Origin: Sipunculus nudus
Taxonomy: Eukaryota > Annelida > Sipuncula > Golfingiida > Sipunculidae
DNA: 64,000 nucleotides
Direction: 5' to 3'
Assembly (NCBI GenBank): GCA_026874595.1
Contig: CM049306.1
Span: 1,380,019 to 1,444,018 of the forward strand
A program made the translations under genes and the position numbers. The notes under the pieces were generated by a model. The model saw only the letters and a program-made list of their open reading frames with translations, searched no databases and was not told the DNA's origin. Positions 9,549 to 20,836 of this stretch are shown here, piece after piece; positions within the stretch are counted from its first letter, which is position 1, and each line of letters opens with the position of its first letter.

Positions 9549-11075
9549 GTAAGAATTTTTACCCTTTTTGGGACAGTGTCAGTTTAAAAGATAAACCAGT
9601 ACAGTGGAGCGCTGTTCATCCGAACATCTCAGGAGACAAGGTTTTTGTTTGGATAAACAAATGTTCGGATGAACGGTCATGTGTAAAATAAGGTCGTTGC
9701 ATCAATGTAAATAGTTTTACGGTGTCACAGACTTTCAGAGTTATTAAAAAAAGGGACCAGAATGGTATCATATGTGATAAATACCTGTTAACTTTCAGAA
9801 AATGAATAAATCAAACGTTCATTCATGATATTAATATATTTTCAATAATTTTATATAGATTATTTGTCATTGAAGCACATGTACCAGTTAATCTCTTAGT
9901 CAGTCATCAAGCATGTTGATATCCGCCATGACAGTTTAACTGTCCTCAGTGCGGTGCTCTCTATGTGCAGGCAGTAAAACTGAATGTGCTTGTTAGCCTC
10001 ATAGATTACATGCAGCAAGATAGAATTTCACAAGATATAAAAAAGGTTTAAGAAAGTTTATTAAAAATAAGAGTTAGAAAATATCACATGAACCAGTTGT
10101 GTGAAAACTGATCAGGATGGGACTTGGGACTGTTCATGCAGGAACCATAGGTATACAGCCTGTCCAACCTGTCATCAGACACCTTTGCGCATCGTCTTTC
10201 ATCTTTGAAACCTGCGTGTCTGGCATCTGGCCCTTTAAGTCCCTTGACTTTGATGACTGTTCTTGGTGTTACTTATGGTTGATCTGACAACAGTGGCCAA
10301 CTCAGTTGCATAGGCGCCTCGGTCAAATCTTTCCAGAATGCACAGCTTGTCTTCAAGTGACAGGACATGTCGCTAGCACTTACAGGACCCCAAGTCCATC
10401 TGACATGACACTTTAGTGCTGCGATCAGTGTTGTCATGTAAAATATTTGGTAAATTATGAATGAAATGCATGTCATGATATAGCTTATATAGATTTGCTT
10501 CCACTTTTAAACTGCTCAGATGAGTACAAGCTATTGAAAGTCCAACATTATCAGCTCAAAATCTTCTCCCTCTCATGCCTTGACGGTGAACAGGTATGAA
10601 CAACACAACAAAGCAGGACACAAGGTTAATTAGGGAGCTTGGCCGGTGGTTGTATTCCACACCGACAGCAGCTCAAATTAGTGAGGGTCCTAGTGGACAA
10701 CCTGGGTGTATGTAGAGCCCCGCAAGTAGTGATGCATGCAATAAAAAGTCTTGACCTGGAGTAAATACACATGGGATGATCTGTTCTGCCGATGCAATAG
10801 ATATTATTTTCATGTGGCCAAATTTTAATTTTTTTTAAAATTACGGATAAACGGTCATCATTTCAGTTCTTAAGTTTTAATTATGGATAAACAGTTTTCC
10901 ATATAAACTGTGTGCAGATGAACAGTGCTCCACTGTATTTTACCCTCACACTGTGAACAGATTGGTTTATCAGGTAAGCCTGAGTTTTAACCTTCATTTT
11001 GGGCCATGTCAGTTTATAAAGTAAACCAGTATTTTACCTCACACTGGAAGCAGATTGGTATATCTGGAAGGCCAG
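9525..11075 (+). repeat. ~95-bp tandem repeat across the exon b donor, split by a transposon
   Basis: Copy 1 is the real exon end and intron start: CTCACTGGGAACAGATTGGA, TTTCAG, GTAAG, then a stretch ending ATAAACCAGT (9527-9600). Copy 2 at 10945-11038 reads CTCACACTGTGAACAGATTGG, TTTATCAG, GTAAGCC and ends AAACCAGTATTTTACC. Copy 3 begins at about 11038 (CTCACACTGGAAGCAGATTGG, TATATCTGG, AAGG) and fades out. Copies 1 and 2 are separated by the pogo/Tigger insertion 9602-10935. The copy 2/3 junction preserves the uninterrupted sequence AACCAGTATTTTACC, an internal empty site. Confidence 0.85.
9602..10935 (-). mobile_element. Dead pogo/Tigger-like DNA transposon with CENP-B-type HTH remnant
   Basis: The terminal inverted repeats are CAGTGGAGCGCTGTTCATCC at the left and the reverse complement of CAGTGGAGCACTGTTCATCTG at the right, each flanked by TA (9600-9601 and 10936-10937). 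A TA duplication fits the IS630-Tc1-mariner superfamily. On the minus strand at about 10258-10360 an open stretch encodes LEDKLCILERFDRGAYATEL followed by ATVVRSTISNTKN, matching the N-terminal helix-turn-helix of pogo/Tigger and CENP-B proteins. The rest of the transposase is absent or unrecognisable over 1.3 kb, so the copy cannot be autonomous. It is inserted in the duplicated exon b donor region. Confidence 0.78.
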
Positions 11076-11084
11076 AGATTTGGT

Positions 11085-12029
11085 CATCATTTATGAGGTT
11101 TGATTACAGAGAGTGATCCGGACACTGATTTATGAGGTTTACTTTGATTACAGGGAGTGATCCGACCATTGATATATGAGGTTTACTTTGATTACAGGGA
11201 GTGATCTGACCGTTGATTTATGAGGTTTACTTTAATTACAGGTTATGATCTGGCCACTGATTAATAAGGTTTACTTTGATTACAGGGAGTGATCCAACCA
11301 CTGATTTATGAGGTTTACTTTGATTACAGGGAGTGATCCGATTACTGATTTATGAGGTTTACTTGGATTATAGGGCATGATCCGACCACTGATTTATGAG
11401 GTTTACTTTCATTACAGGGAGTGATCCGACCACTGATTTATGAGGTTTACCTTAATAACCGGGAGTGATCCAACCACTGATTAATGAGGTTTACCTTCAT
11501 TACAGGGAATGATCCCACCACTGATAAATGAGGTTTACTTTGATTACAGTGATCTGACCACTGATTTATAAGGTTTACTTTGATTACAGGGCGTCATCCG
11601 ACCACTAATTTAAAAGGTTTTCTTTGCTTACAGGAAATGATCTGACCACTGATTTATGAGGTTTACTTTGATTACAGGGAGTGATCCGACCACTGATTTA
11701 TGAGGTTTACTTTGATTACAGGGAGGGATCTGACCACTGATTCATGAGGTTTACTTGGATTACAGGAAATGATCTGCCCACTGATTTATGAGGTTTACTT
11801 TGATTACAGGGAGTGATCCGACCACTGATTAATGAGGTTTACCTTAATAACAGGAAGTGATCCAACCACTGATTAATGAGGTTTACTTTCATAACAGGGA
11901 ATGATCCGACCACTGATTTATGGGGTTTACTTTGATTACAGGAAATGATCTGACCACTGATTAATGAGGTTTACTTTGATTACAGGAAATGATCCAACCA
12001 CTGATTAATGAGGTTTACCTTCATTACAG
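11085..12029 (+). repeat. 44-bp satellite (S44) derived from the exon c acceptor
   Basis: About 21 tandem units plus the real junction. A unit reads TTTACTTTGATTACAG, then GGAGTGATCCGACCACTGAT and TTATGAGG. This is homologous to the genuine acceptor and exon start at 12030: TTCATTACAG then GGAATGATCCAGCTACTGAT and TTACGAGG. Homology runs about 30 bp into the exon. Most units carry an intact AG (variants such as TTATAG or AACCGG are few) and a CTGAT branch-point-like pentamer about 25 bp before the next AG. The exon codons for N-D-P-A-T-D-L-R-G are echoed as S-D-P-T-T-D-L-stop-G. Confidence 0.93.
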
Positions 12030-12160
12030 GGAATGATCCAGCTACTGATTTACGAGGCTGCGGCCTGCTGGGATTGTTACAGCTGCTTCATCTGGTTACA
12101 AATCCACAGACACATCATCTAGCACGCGAAATCTTCAGACTCTCACAGCATGAAGTACAG
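12030..12160 (+). CDS. ELMOD3: ELMOD3-like protein, exon c (ELMO GAP motif)
   Basis: A 131-bp exon. GG plus the trailing G of exon b make a Gly codon, and 43 codons follow with phase 0 at the end. The product includes NDPATDLRGCGLLGLLQLLH, LVTNPQTHHL and AREIFRLSQHEVQ. With exon b it completes the ELMO signature W-x3-GFQ-x3-P-x-TD-x-RG; the Arg in DLRG is the residue regarded as essential for GAP activity in ELMOD proteins. The acceptor is TTCATTACAG at 12020-12029 and the donor is GTATTA at 12161. Each exon edge is also the edge of a satellite: S44 upstream and S63 downstream each repeat the adjoining splice site. An unspliced reading frame would stop at TAG five codons past the donor. Confidence 0.93.
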
Positions 12161-15100
12161 GTATTATTTATTTAGTTGTTTTGTGATTACAACAGCCACA
12201 AGCTCTGTCAGCATGATGTTCAGGTATTATTTATTAAGTTGTTTTGTAATTACAACAGGCACAAGCTCTATCAGCATGATGTTCAGGTATTATTTATTTA
12301 GTTGTTTTGTAATAACAACAGCCACAAGCTCTGTCAGCATGATGTTCAGGTATTATTTATTTAGTTGTTTTGTAATTACAACAGCCACAAGCTCTGTCAG
12401 CAAGATGTTCAGGTATTATTTATTTAGTTGTTTTGTAATTACAACAGCCACAAGCTCTGTCAGCATGATGTCCAGGTATTATTTATTTAGTTGTTTTGTA
12501 ATAACAACAGCCACAAGCTCTGTCAGCATATCCAGGTATTATTTATTTAGTTGTTTTGTGATTACAACAGCAACAAGGTCTGTCAGCATGATGTTCAGGT
12601 ATTATTTATTTAGTTGTTTTTTAATAACAACAGCCACAAGCTCTGTCAGCATGATGTTCAGGTATTATTTATTTAGTTGTTTTGTAATAACAACAGCCAC
12701 CAGCTCTGTCAAAATATTCAGGTATTATTTATTTAGTTGTTTTGTGATTACAACAGCCACAAGCTCTGTCAGCAAGGTGTTCAGGTATTATTTATTTAGT
12801 TGTTTTGTGATTACAACAGCCACAAGCTCTGTCAGCATGATGTTCAGGTATTATTTATTTAGTTGTTTTGTGATTACAACAGCCACAAGCTCTGTCAGAA
12901 TGATGTCCAGGTATTATTTATTTAGTTGTTTTGTGATTACAACAGCCACAAGCTCTGTCAGCATGATGTACAGGTATTATTTATTTAGTTGTTTTGTAAT
13001 TACAACAGCCACAAGCTCTGTCAGCTTGATGTTCAGGTATTATTTATTTAATTGTTTTGTGATTACAACAGCCACAAGCTCTGTCAGCATGATGTTCAGG
13101 TATTATTTATTTAGTTGTTTTGTGATTACAACAGCCACAAGCTCTGTCAGCATGATGTACAGGTATTATTTATTTAGTTGTTTTGTAATAACAACAGCCA
13201 CAAGCTCTGTCAGCTTGATGTACAGGTATTATTTATTTAGTTGTTTTGTAATTACAACAGCCACAAGCTCTGTCAGCTTGATGTTCAGGTATTATTTATT
13301 TAATTGTTTTGTGATTACAACAGCCACAAGCTCTGTCAGCATGATGTTCAGGTATTATTTATTTAGTTGTTTTGTGATTACAACAGCCACAAGCTCTGTC
13401 AGCATGATGTTCAGGTATTATTTATTTAGTTGTTTTGTAATAACAACAGCCACAAGCTCTGTCAGCTTGATGTACAGGTATTATTTATTTAGTTGTTTTG
13501 TAATTACAACAGCCACAAGCTCTGTCAGCTTGATGTTCAGGTATTATTTATTTAATTGTTTTGTGATTACAACAGCCACAAGCTCTGTCAGCATGATGTT
13601 CAGGTATTATTTATTTAGTTGTTTTGTGATTACAACAGCCACAAGCTCTGTCAGCATGATGTTCAGGTATTATTTATTTAGTTGTTTTGTAATAACAACA
13701 GCCACAAGCTCTGTCAGCATGATGTACAGGTATTATTTATTTAGTTGTTTTGTAATAACAACAGCCACAAGCTCTGTCAGAATATTCAGGTATTATTTAT
13801 TTAGTTGTTTTGTGATTACAACAGCCACAAGCTCTGTCAGCAAGGTGTTCAGGTATTATTTATTTAGTTGTTTTGTGATTACAACAGCCACAAGCTCTGT
13901 CAGCATGATGTCCAGGTATTATTTATTGAGTTGTTTTGTAATAACAACAGCCACAAGCTCTGTCAGCATGATGTTCAGGTATTATTTATTTAGTTGTTTT
14001 GTAATTACAACAGCCACAAGCTCTGTCAGCAAGATGTTCAGGTATTATTTATTTAGTTGTTTTGTAATTACAACAGCCACAAGCTCTGTCAGCATGATGT
14101 CCAGGTATTATTTATTTAGTTGTTTTGTAATAACAACAGCCACAAGCTCTGTCAGCATATCCAGGTATTATTTATTTAGTTGTTTTGTGATTACAACAGC
14201 AACAAGGTCTGTCAGCATGATGTTCAGGTATTATTTATTTAGTTGTTTTTTAATAACAACAGCCACAAGCTCTGTCAGCATGATGTTCAGGTATTATTTA
14301 TTTAGTTGTTTTGTAATAACAACAGCCACAAGCTCTGTCAGAATATTCAGGTATTATTTATTTAGTTGTTTTGTGATTACAACAGCCACAAGCTCTGTCA
14401 GCATGATGTTCAGGTATTATTTATTTAGTTGTTTGTGATTACAACAGCCACAAGCTCTGTCAGCATGATGTTCAGGTATTATTTATTTAGTTGTTTTGTG
14501 ATTACAACAGCCACAAGCTCTGTCAGAATGATGTCCAGGTATTATTTATTTAGTTGTTTTGTGATTACAACAGCCACAAGCTCTGTCAGCATGATGTACA
14601 GGTATTATTTATTTAGTTGTTTTGTAATTACAACAGCCACAAGCTCTGTCAGCTTGATGTTCAGGTATTATTTATTTAATTGTTTTGTGATTACAACAGC
14701 CACAAGCTCTGTCAGCATGATGTTCAGGTATTATTTATTTAGTTGTTTTGTGATTACAACAGCCACAAGCTCTGTCAGCATGATGTACAGGTATTATTTA
14801 TTTAGTTGTTTTGTAATAACAACAGCCACAAGCTCTGTCAGCTTGATGTACAGGTATTATTTATTTAGTTGTTTTGTAATTACAACAGCCACAAGCTCTG
14901 TCAGCTTGATGTTCAGGTATTATTTATTTAATTGTTTTGTGATTACAACAGCCACAAGCTCTGTCAGCATGATGTTCAGGTATTATTTATTTAGTTGTTT
15001 TGTAATTACAACAGCCACAAGCTCTGTCAGCATGATGTTCAGGTATTATTTATTTAGTTGTTTTGTGATTACAACAGCCACAAGCTCTGTCAGCATGATG

Positions 15101-18100
15101 TACAGGTATTATTTATTTAGTTGTTTTGTGATTACAACAGCCACAAGCTCTGTCAGCATGATGTACAGGTATTATTTATTTAGTTGTTTTGTAATAACAA
15201 CAGCCACAAGCTCTGTCAGAATATTCAGGTATTATTTATTTAGTTGTTTTGTGATTACAACAGCCACAAGCTCTGTCAGCTTGATGTTCAGGTATTATTT
15301 ATTTAATTGTTTTGTGATTACAACAGCCACAAGCTCTGTCAGCATGATGTTCAGGTATTATTTATTTAGTTGTTTTGTGATTACAACAGCCACAAGCTCT
15401 GTCAGCATGATGTACAGGTATTATTTATTTAGTTGTTTTGTGATTACAACAGCCACAAGCTCTGTCAGAATGATGTCCAGGTATTATTTATTTAGTTGTT
15501 TTGTGATTACAACAGCCACAAGCTCTGTCAGCATGATGTACAGGTATTATTTATTTAGTTGTTTTGTAATAACAACAGCCACAAGCTCTGTCAGCTTGAT
15601 GTTCAGGTATTATTTATTTAATTGTTTTGTGATTACAACAGCCACAAGCTCTGTCAGCATGATGTTCAGGTATTATTTATTTAGTTGTTTTGTGATTACA
15701 ACAGCCACAAGCTCTGTCAGCATGATGTTCAGGTATTATTTATTTAGTTGTTTTGTGATTACAACAGCCACAAGCTCTGTCATAATGATGTCCAGGTATT
15801 ATTTATTTAGTTGTTTTGTGATTACAACAGCCACAAGCTCTGTCAGCATGATGTACAGGTATTATTTATTTAGTTGTTTTGTAATTACAACAGCCACAAG
15901 CTCTGTCAGCTTGATGTTCAGGTATTATTTATTTAATTGTTTTGTGATTACAACAGCCACAAGCTCTGTCAGCATGATGTTCAGGTATTATTTATTTAGT
16001 TGTTTTGTGATTACAACAGCCACAAGCTCTGTCAGCATGATGTACAGGTATTATTTATTTAGTTGTTTTGTAATAACAACAGCCACAAGCTCTGTCAGCT
16101 TGATGTACAGGTATTATTTATTTAGTTGTTTTGTAATTACAACAGCCACAAGCTCTGTCAGCTTGATGTTCAGGTATTATTTATTTAATTGTTTTGTGAT
16201 TACAACAGCCACAAGCTCTGTCAGCATGATGTTCAGGTATTATTTATTTAGTTGTTTTGTGATTACAACAGCCACAAGCTCTGTCAGCATTATGTTCAGG
16301 TATTATTTATTTAGTTGTTTTGTGATTACAACAGCCACAAGCTCTGTCAGCATGATGTACAGGTATTATTTATTTAGTTGTTTTGTGATTACAACAGCCA
16401 CAAGCTCTGTCAGCATGATGTACAGGTATTATTTATTTAGTTGTTTTGTAATAACAACAGCCACAAGCTCTGTCAGAATATTCAGGTATTATTTATTTAG
16501 TTGTTTTGTGATTACAACAGCCACAAGCTCTGTCAGCTTGATGTTCAGGTATTATTTATTTAATTGTTTTGTGATTACAACAGCCACAAGCTCTGTCAGC
16601 ATGATGTTCAGGTATTATTTATTTAGTTGTTTTGTGATTACAACAGCCACAAGCTCTGTCAGCATGATGTACAGGTATTATTTATTTAGTTGTTTTGTAA
16701 TAACAACAGCCACAAGCTCTGTCAGCATGATGTACAGGTATTATTTATTTAGTTGTTTTGTAATAACAACAGCCACAAGCTCTGTCAGCTTGATGTACAG
16801 GTATTATTTATTTAGTTGTTTTGTAATTACAACAGCCACAAGCTCTGTCAGCATGATGTACAGGTATTAATTATTTAGTTGTTTTGTAATAACAACAGCC
16901 ACAAGCTCTGTCAGAATATTCAGGTATTATTTATTTAGTTGTTTTGTGATTACAACAGCCACAAGCTCTGTCAGCAAGGTGTTCAGGTATTATTTATTTA
17001 GTTGTTTTGTGATTACAACAGCCACAAGCTCTGTCAGCATGATGTCCAGGTATTATTTATTGAGTTGTTTTGTAATAACAACAGCCACAAGCTCTGTCAG
17101 CATGATGTTCAGGTATTATTTATTTAGTTGTTTTGTAATTACAACAGCCACAAGCTCTGTCAGCAAGATGTTCAGGTATTATTTATTTAGTTGTTTTGTA
17201 ATTACAACAGCCACAAGCTCTGTCAGCATGATGTCCAGGTATTATTTATTTAGTTGTTTTGTAATAACAACAGCCACAAGCTCTGTCAGCATATCCAGGT
17301 ATTATTTATTTAGTTGTTTTGTGATTACAACAGCAACAAGGTCTGTCAGCATGATGTTCAGGTATTATTTATTTAGTTGTTTTTTAATAACAACAGCCAC
17401 AAGCTCTGTCAGCATGATGTTCAGGTATTATTTATTTAGTTGTTTTGTAATAACAACAGCCACAAGCTCTGTCAGAATATTCAGGTATTATTTATTTAGT
17501 TGTTTTGTGATTACAACAGCCACAAGCTCTGTCAGCATGATGTTCAGGTATTATTTATTTAGTTGTTTTGTGATTACAACAGCCACAAGCTCTGTCAGCA
17601 TGATGTTCAGGTATTATTTATTTAGTTGTTTTGTGATTACAACAGCCACAAGCTCTGTCAGAATGATGTCCAGGTATTATTTATTTAGTTGTTTTGTGAT
17701 TACAACAGCCACAAGCTCTGTCAGCATGATGTACAGGTATTATTTATTTAGTTGTTTTGTAATAACAACAGCCACAAGCTCTGTCAGCTTGATGTTCAGG
17801 TATTATTTATTTAATTGTTTTGTGATTACAACAGCCACAAGCTCTGTCAGCATGATGTTCAGGTATTATTTATTTAGTTGTTTTGTGATTACAACAGCCA
17901 CAAGCTCTGTCAGCATGATGTACAGGTATTATTTATTTAGTTGTTTTGTAATAACAACAGCCACAAGCTCTGTCAGCTTGATGTACAGGTATTATTTATT
18001 TAGTTGTTTTGTAATTACAACAGCCACAAGCTCTGTCAGCTTGATGTTCAGGTATTATTTATTTAATTGTTTTGTGATTACAACAGCCACAAGCTCTGTC

Positions 18101-18689
18101 AGCATGATGTTCAGGTATTATTTATTTAGTTGTTTTGTGATTACAACAGCCACAAGCTCTGTCAGCATGATGTTCAGGTATTATTTATTTAGTTGTTTTG
18201 TGATTACAACAGCCACAAGCTCTGTCAGCATGATGTACAGGTATTATTTATTTAGTTGTTTTGTGATTACAACAGCCACAAGCTCTGTCAGCATGATGTA
18301 CAGGTATTATTTATTTAGTTGTTTTGTAATAACAACAGCCACAAGCTCTGTCAGCTTGATGTACAGGTATTATTTATTTAGTTGTTTTGTAATTACAACA
18401 GCCACAAGCTCTGTCAGCTTGATGTTCAGGTATTATTTATTTAATTGTTTTGTGATTACAACAGCCACAAGCTCTGTCAGCATGATGTTCAGGTATTATT
18501 TATTTAGTTGTTTTGTGATTACAACAGCCACAAGCTCTGTCAGCATGATGTTCAGGTATTATTTATTTAGTTGTTTTGTGATTACAACAGCCACAAGCTC
18601 TGTCAGCATGATGTTCAGGTATTATTTATTTATGTTGTTTTGTAATTACAACAGCCACAAGCTCTGTCAGCATGATGATCAGGTATTAT
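12161..18689 (+). repeat. 63-bp satellite (S63) derived from the exon c donor, about 104 units
   Basis: The unit contains GTATTATTTATTTAGTTGTT, TTGTGATTACAACAGCCACA and AGCTCTGTCAGCATGATGTT, CAG. Its last part, CTCTGTCAGCATGATGTTCAG with GTATTATT following, is homologous to the end of exon c (CTCTCACAGCATGAAGTACAG) and its donor. The match continues through TTATTTAGTTGTTTTGTGATTA. Nearly every unit keeps CAG|GTATTA, identical to the real donor. Some units are 57 bp (CAGCATATCCAGG at 12524, 14153, 17287, or AGAATATTCAGG). The order of variant units recurs, for example around 12350-12900, 13850-14400 and 16950-17500, so multi-unit blocks have been duplicated. Because 63 and 57 are multiples of three, long open frames cross the array. 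Confidence 0.96.
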
Positions 18690-18735
18690 TGTATCCGCCA
18701 AAACAGAGTTTTGCGGATACTATGTTTTCAGCTGG

Positions 18736-18737
<2 letters not shown>

Positions 18738-18766
<29 letters not shown>

Positions 18767-18767
18767 G
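18738..18767. repeat. GCC triplet run in element A1
   Basis: About nine GCC triplets lie just inside the 5' end of element A1, after GGATACTATGTTTTCAGCTG. The same position in A2 and in every copy of B also holds a GC-rich GCC/GCT triplet tract, so it is a conserved structural part of these elements and not a coding repeat. Confidence 0.85.
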
Positions 18768-18919
18768 TAGGTGTCCGGAGAACTCCTCCGTAACCGCTGG
18801 GCGGAATTTTCCGAAACCCGGGATTATGTTCGGGTCACATGTGAACTGCTGCGCCCCGATTTTGTTTTGACCTCTGACCTTTCCTCTGCGCTCTGCGTCC
18901 GTTTGTGCGTCTGTTTCCA

Positions 18920-20335
18920 CACATAAACCCACATATCTCGGGAACCGTTTGACCGATCAGGAAAATTTTTTTGCACAAATGTAGCCCTCGGAGAGCTTTA
19001 TAACATACACCAAAAATGGTGGCGCCACCTGCAACCATGTTTGCACAGTGTCCATCTGTTCGTCTGCCTTGGGTTAAAATCACTCATATCTCTGCAGTGA
19101 CTTGACTAATTCACCTGAAATTCGGCATGCGCAAACATCCTGGATAGCTTTTCTGATTTTATGACAGGTGGCGCCACCTACATTCACGTTGATGCTGCAG
19201 ACATCCAAGCTCATATCTCGGGAACCGTTTGACCGATCAGGAAAATTCTTTTGCACAAATGTAGCCCTTGGAGAGCTTTATAACATACACCAAAAATGGT
19301 GGCGCCACCTGCAACCATGTTTGCACAGTGTCCATCTGTTCGTCTGCCTTGGGTTAAAATCACTCATATCTCTGCAGTGACTTGACTAATTCACCTGAAA
19401 TTTGGCATGCGTATACATCCTGGATAGCTTATCTGATTTTATGACAGGTGGCGCCACCTACATTCACGTTTACACTGCAGACATCCAAGCTCATATCTCG
19501 GGAACCGTTTGACCGATCAGGAAAATTCTTTTGCACAAATGTAGCCCTTGGAGAGCTTTATAACATACACCAAAAATGGTGCCACTACCTGCAACCATGT
19601 TTGTACAGTGTCCATCTGTTTGTCTGCCTTGGGTTAAAATCACTCATATGTCTGCAGTGACTTGACTAATTCACCTGAAATTTGGCATGCGTATACATCC
19701 TGGATAGCTTTTCTGATTTTATGACAGGTGGCGCCACCTACATTCATGTTTACGCTGCAGACATCCAAGCTCATATCTCAGGAACCGTTTGATTGATCAG
19801 GAAAATTTTTTTGCACAAATGTAGCCCTTGGAGAGCTTTATAACATACACCAAAAATGGTGGCGCCACCTGCAACCATGTTTGCACAGTGTCCATCTGTT
19901 CGTCTGCCTTGGGTTAAAATCACTCATATCTCTGCAGTGACTTGACTAATTCACCTGAAATTTGGCATGCGTATACATCCTGGATAGCTTATCTGATTTT
20001 ATGACAGGTGGCGCCACCTACAATCAAGTTTACGCTGCAGACATCCAAGCTCATATCTAGGGAACAGTTTGACCAATTGGGCCAAAATTTTGCATGTGTA
20101 TAGTTCTCACAAAGCTCTTTATCATACGCTAAACTGGTGGCGCCAACTGCAACCCTTTTTTGCACAGCGTCCATCTGTTTGTCTGCCAAGGGCAAAAATC
20201 ACTCATATACAATATAGTGGTTTGACTTATCTGCCTTAAATTTTGCATATGTATACAACTTGGACGGCTTTCTGGGTTTTTTGGTAGGTAGCGCAACCTA
20301 CATACACAATTTGGCTGCAGACATCCATGCTGATA
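18920..20335 (+). repeat. 280-bp core tandem repeats of element A1
   Basis: Units recur at 280-bp spacing (GACAGGTGGCGCCACCTACA near 19164, 19444, 19724 and 20004). Each contains CATATCTCGGGAACCGTTTG and ACCGATCAGGAAAATT. The palindrome GGTGGCGCCACC occurs twice per unit, once after CAAAAAT and once after GACA. One site at about 19579 has decayed (GGTGCCACTACC). Confidence 0.9.
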
Positions 20336-20407
20336 TGCAACACTTCACCCGTTCCACTCTGATTTAGGCGGATACAAGTAGTCGCTTGTCGACTACCCGT
20401 ATTCTAG

Positions 20408-20836
20408 TTTATTTAGTTGTTTTGTAATTACAACAGCCACAAGCTCTGTCAGAATGATGTCCAGGTATTATTTATTTAGTTGTTTTGTAATTACAACAGC
20501 CACAAGCTCTGTCAGCATGATGTCCAGGTATCATTTATTTAGTTGTTTTGTAATTACAACAGCCACAAGCTCTATCAGCATGATGTTCAGGTATTATTTA
20601 TTAAGTTGTTTTGTGATTACAACAGCCACAAGCTCTGTCAGCATGATGTTCAGGTATTATTTATTAAGTTTTGTAATTACAACAGCCACAAGCTCTGTCA
20701 GCATGATGTCCAGGTATTATTTATTTAGTTGTTTTGTGATTACAACAGCCACAAGCTCTGTCAGCATGATGTCCAGGTATTATTTATTTAGTTGTATTGT
20801 GATTACAACAGCCACAAGCTCTTAAAAAATTATGTT
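20408..20836 (+). repeat. 63-bp satellite S63 resumes after element A1
   Basis: About seven units of the same 63-bp satellite continue directly after the CTAG end of element A1. One unit near 20668 lacks six bases (TTAAGTTTTG). The last unit decays at 20822-20836 (CTCTTAAAAAATTATGTTCAG, then GTACTATAATT). This is the distal edge of the array. Confidence 0.95.

Larger units (their letters stand above)
18690..20407 (+). mobile_element. Element A, copy 1 (Helitron/Helentron-like, non-autonomous)
   Basis: Inserted cleanly into an S63 unit: CAGGTATTAT lies before it and TTATTTAG resumes after it, consistent with a TT target. It starts TGTATCCGCC, with a hairpin formed by GTATCCGC and GCGGATAC (18691-18720). 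A GCC-triplet run follows, then about five 280-bp core units. Near the 3' end come CTCTGATTTAGGCGGATAC (an inverted copy of the 5' subterminus), the stem-loop TAGTCG-CTTGT-CGACTA, eight bases and the terminal CTAG. A stem-loop shortly before CTAG is typical of Helitron 3' ends, and TT insertion with inverted subterminal repeats points to the Helentron branch. No Rep/helicase coding is present. Confidence 0.72.

Noticed and set aside
12150-18793. Three long open frames (762, 813 and 615 codons) with a 21-residue repeat of the FRYYLFSCFVITTATSSVSM type
   Set aside because: They follow from a 63-bp unit (57 bp in variants) lacking stops in one frame. The frame is not that of exon c, the first Met lies inside exon c out of phase, the breaks are single-base changes, and the third runs into element A. 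No protein family matches.
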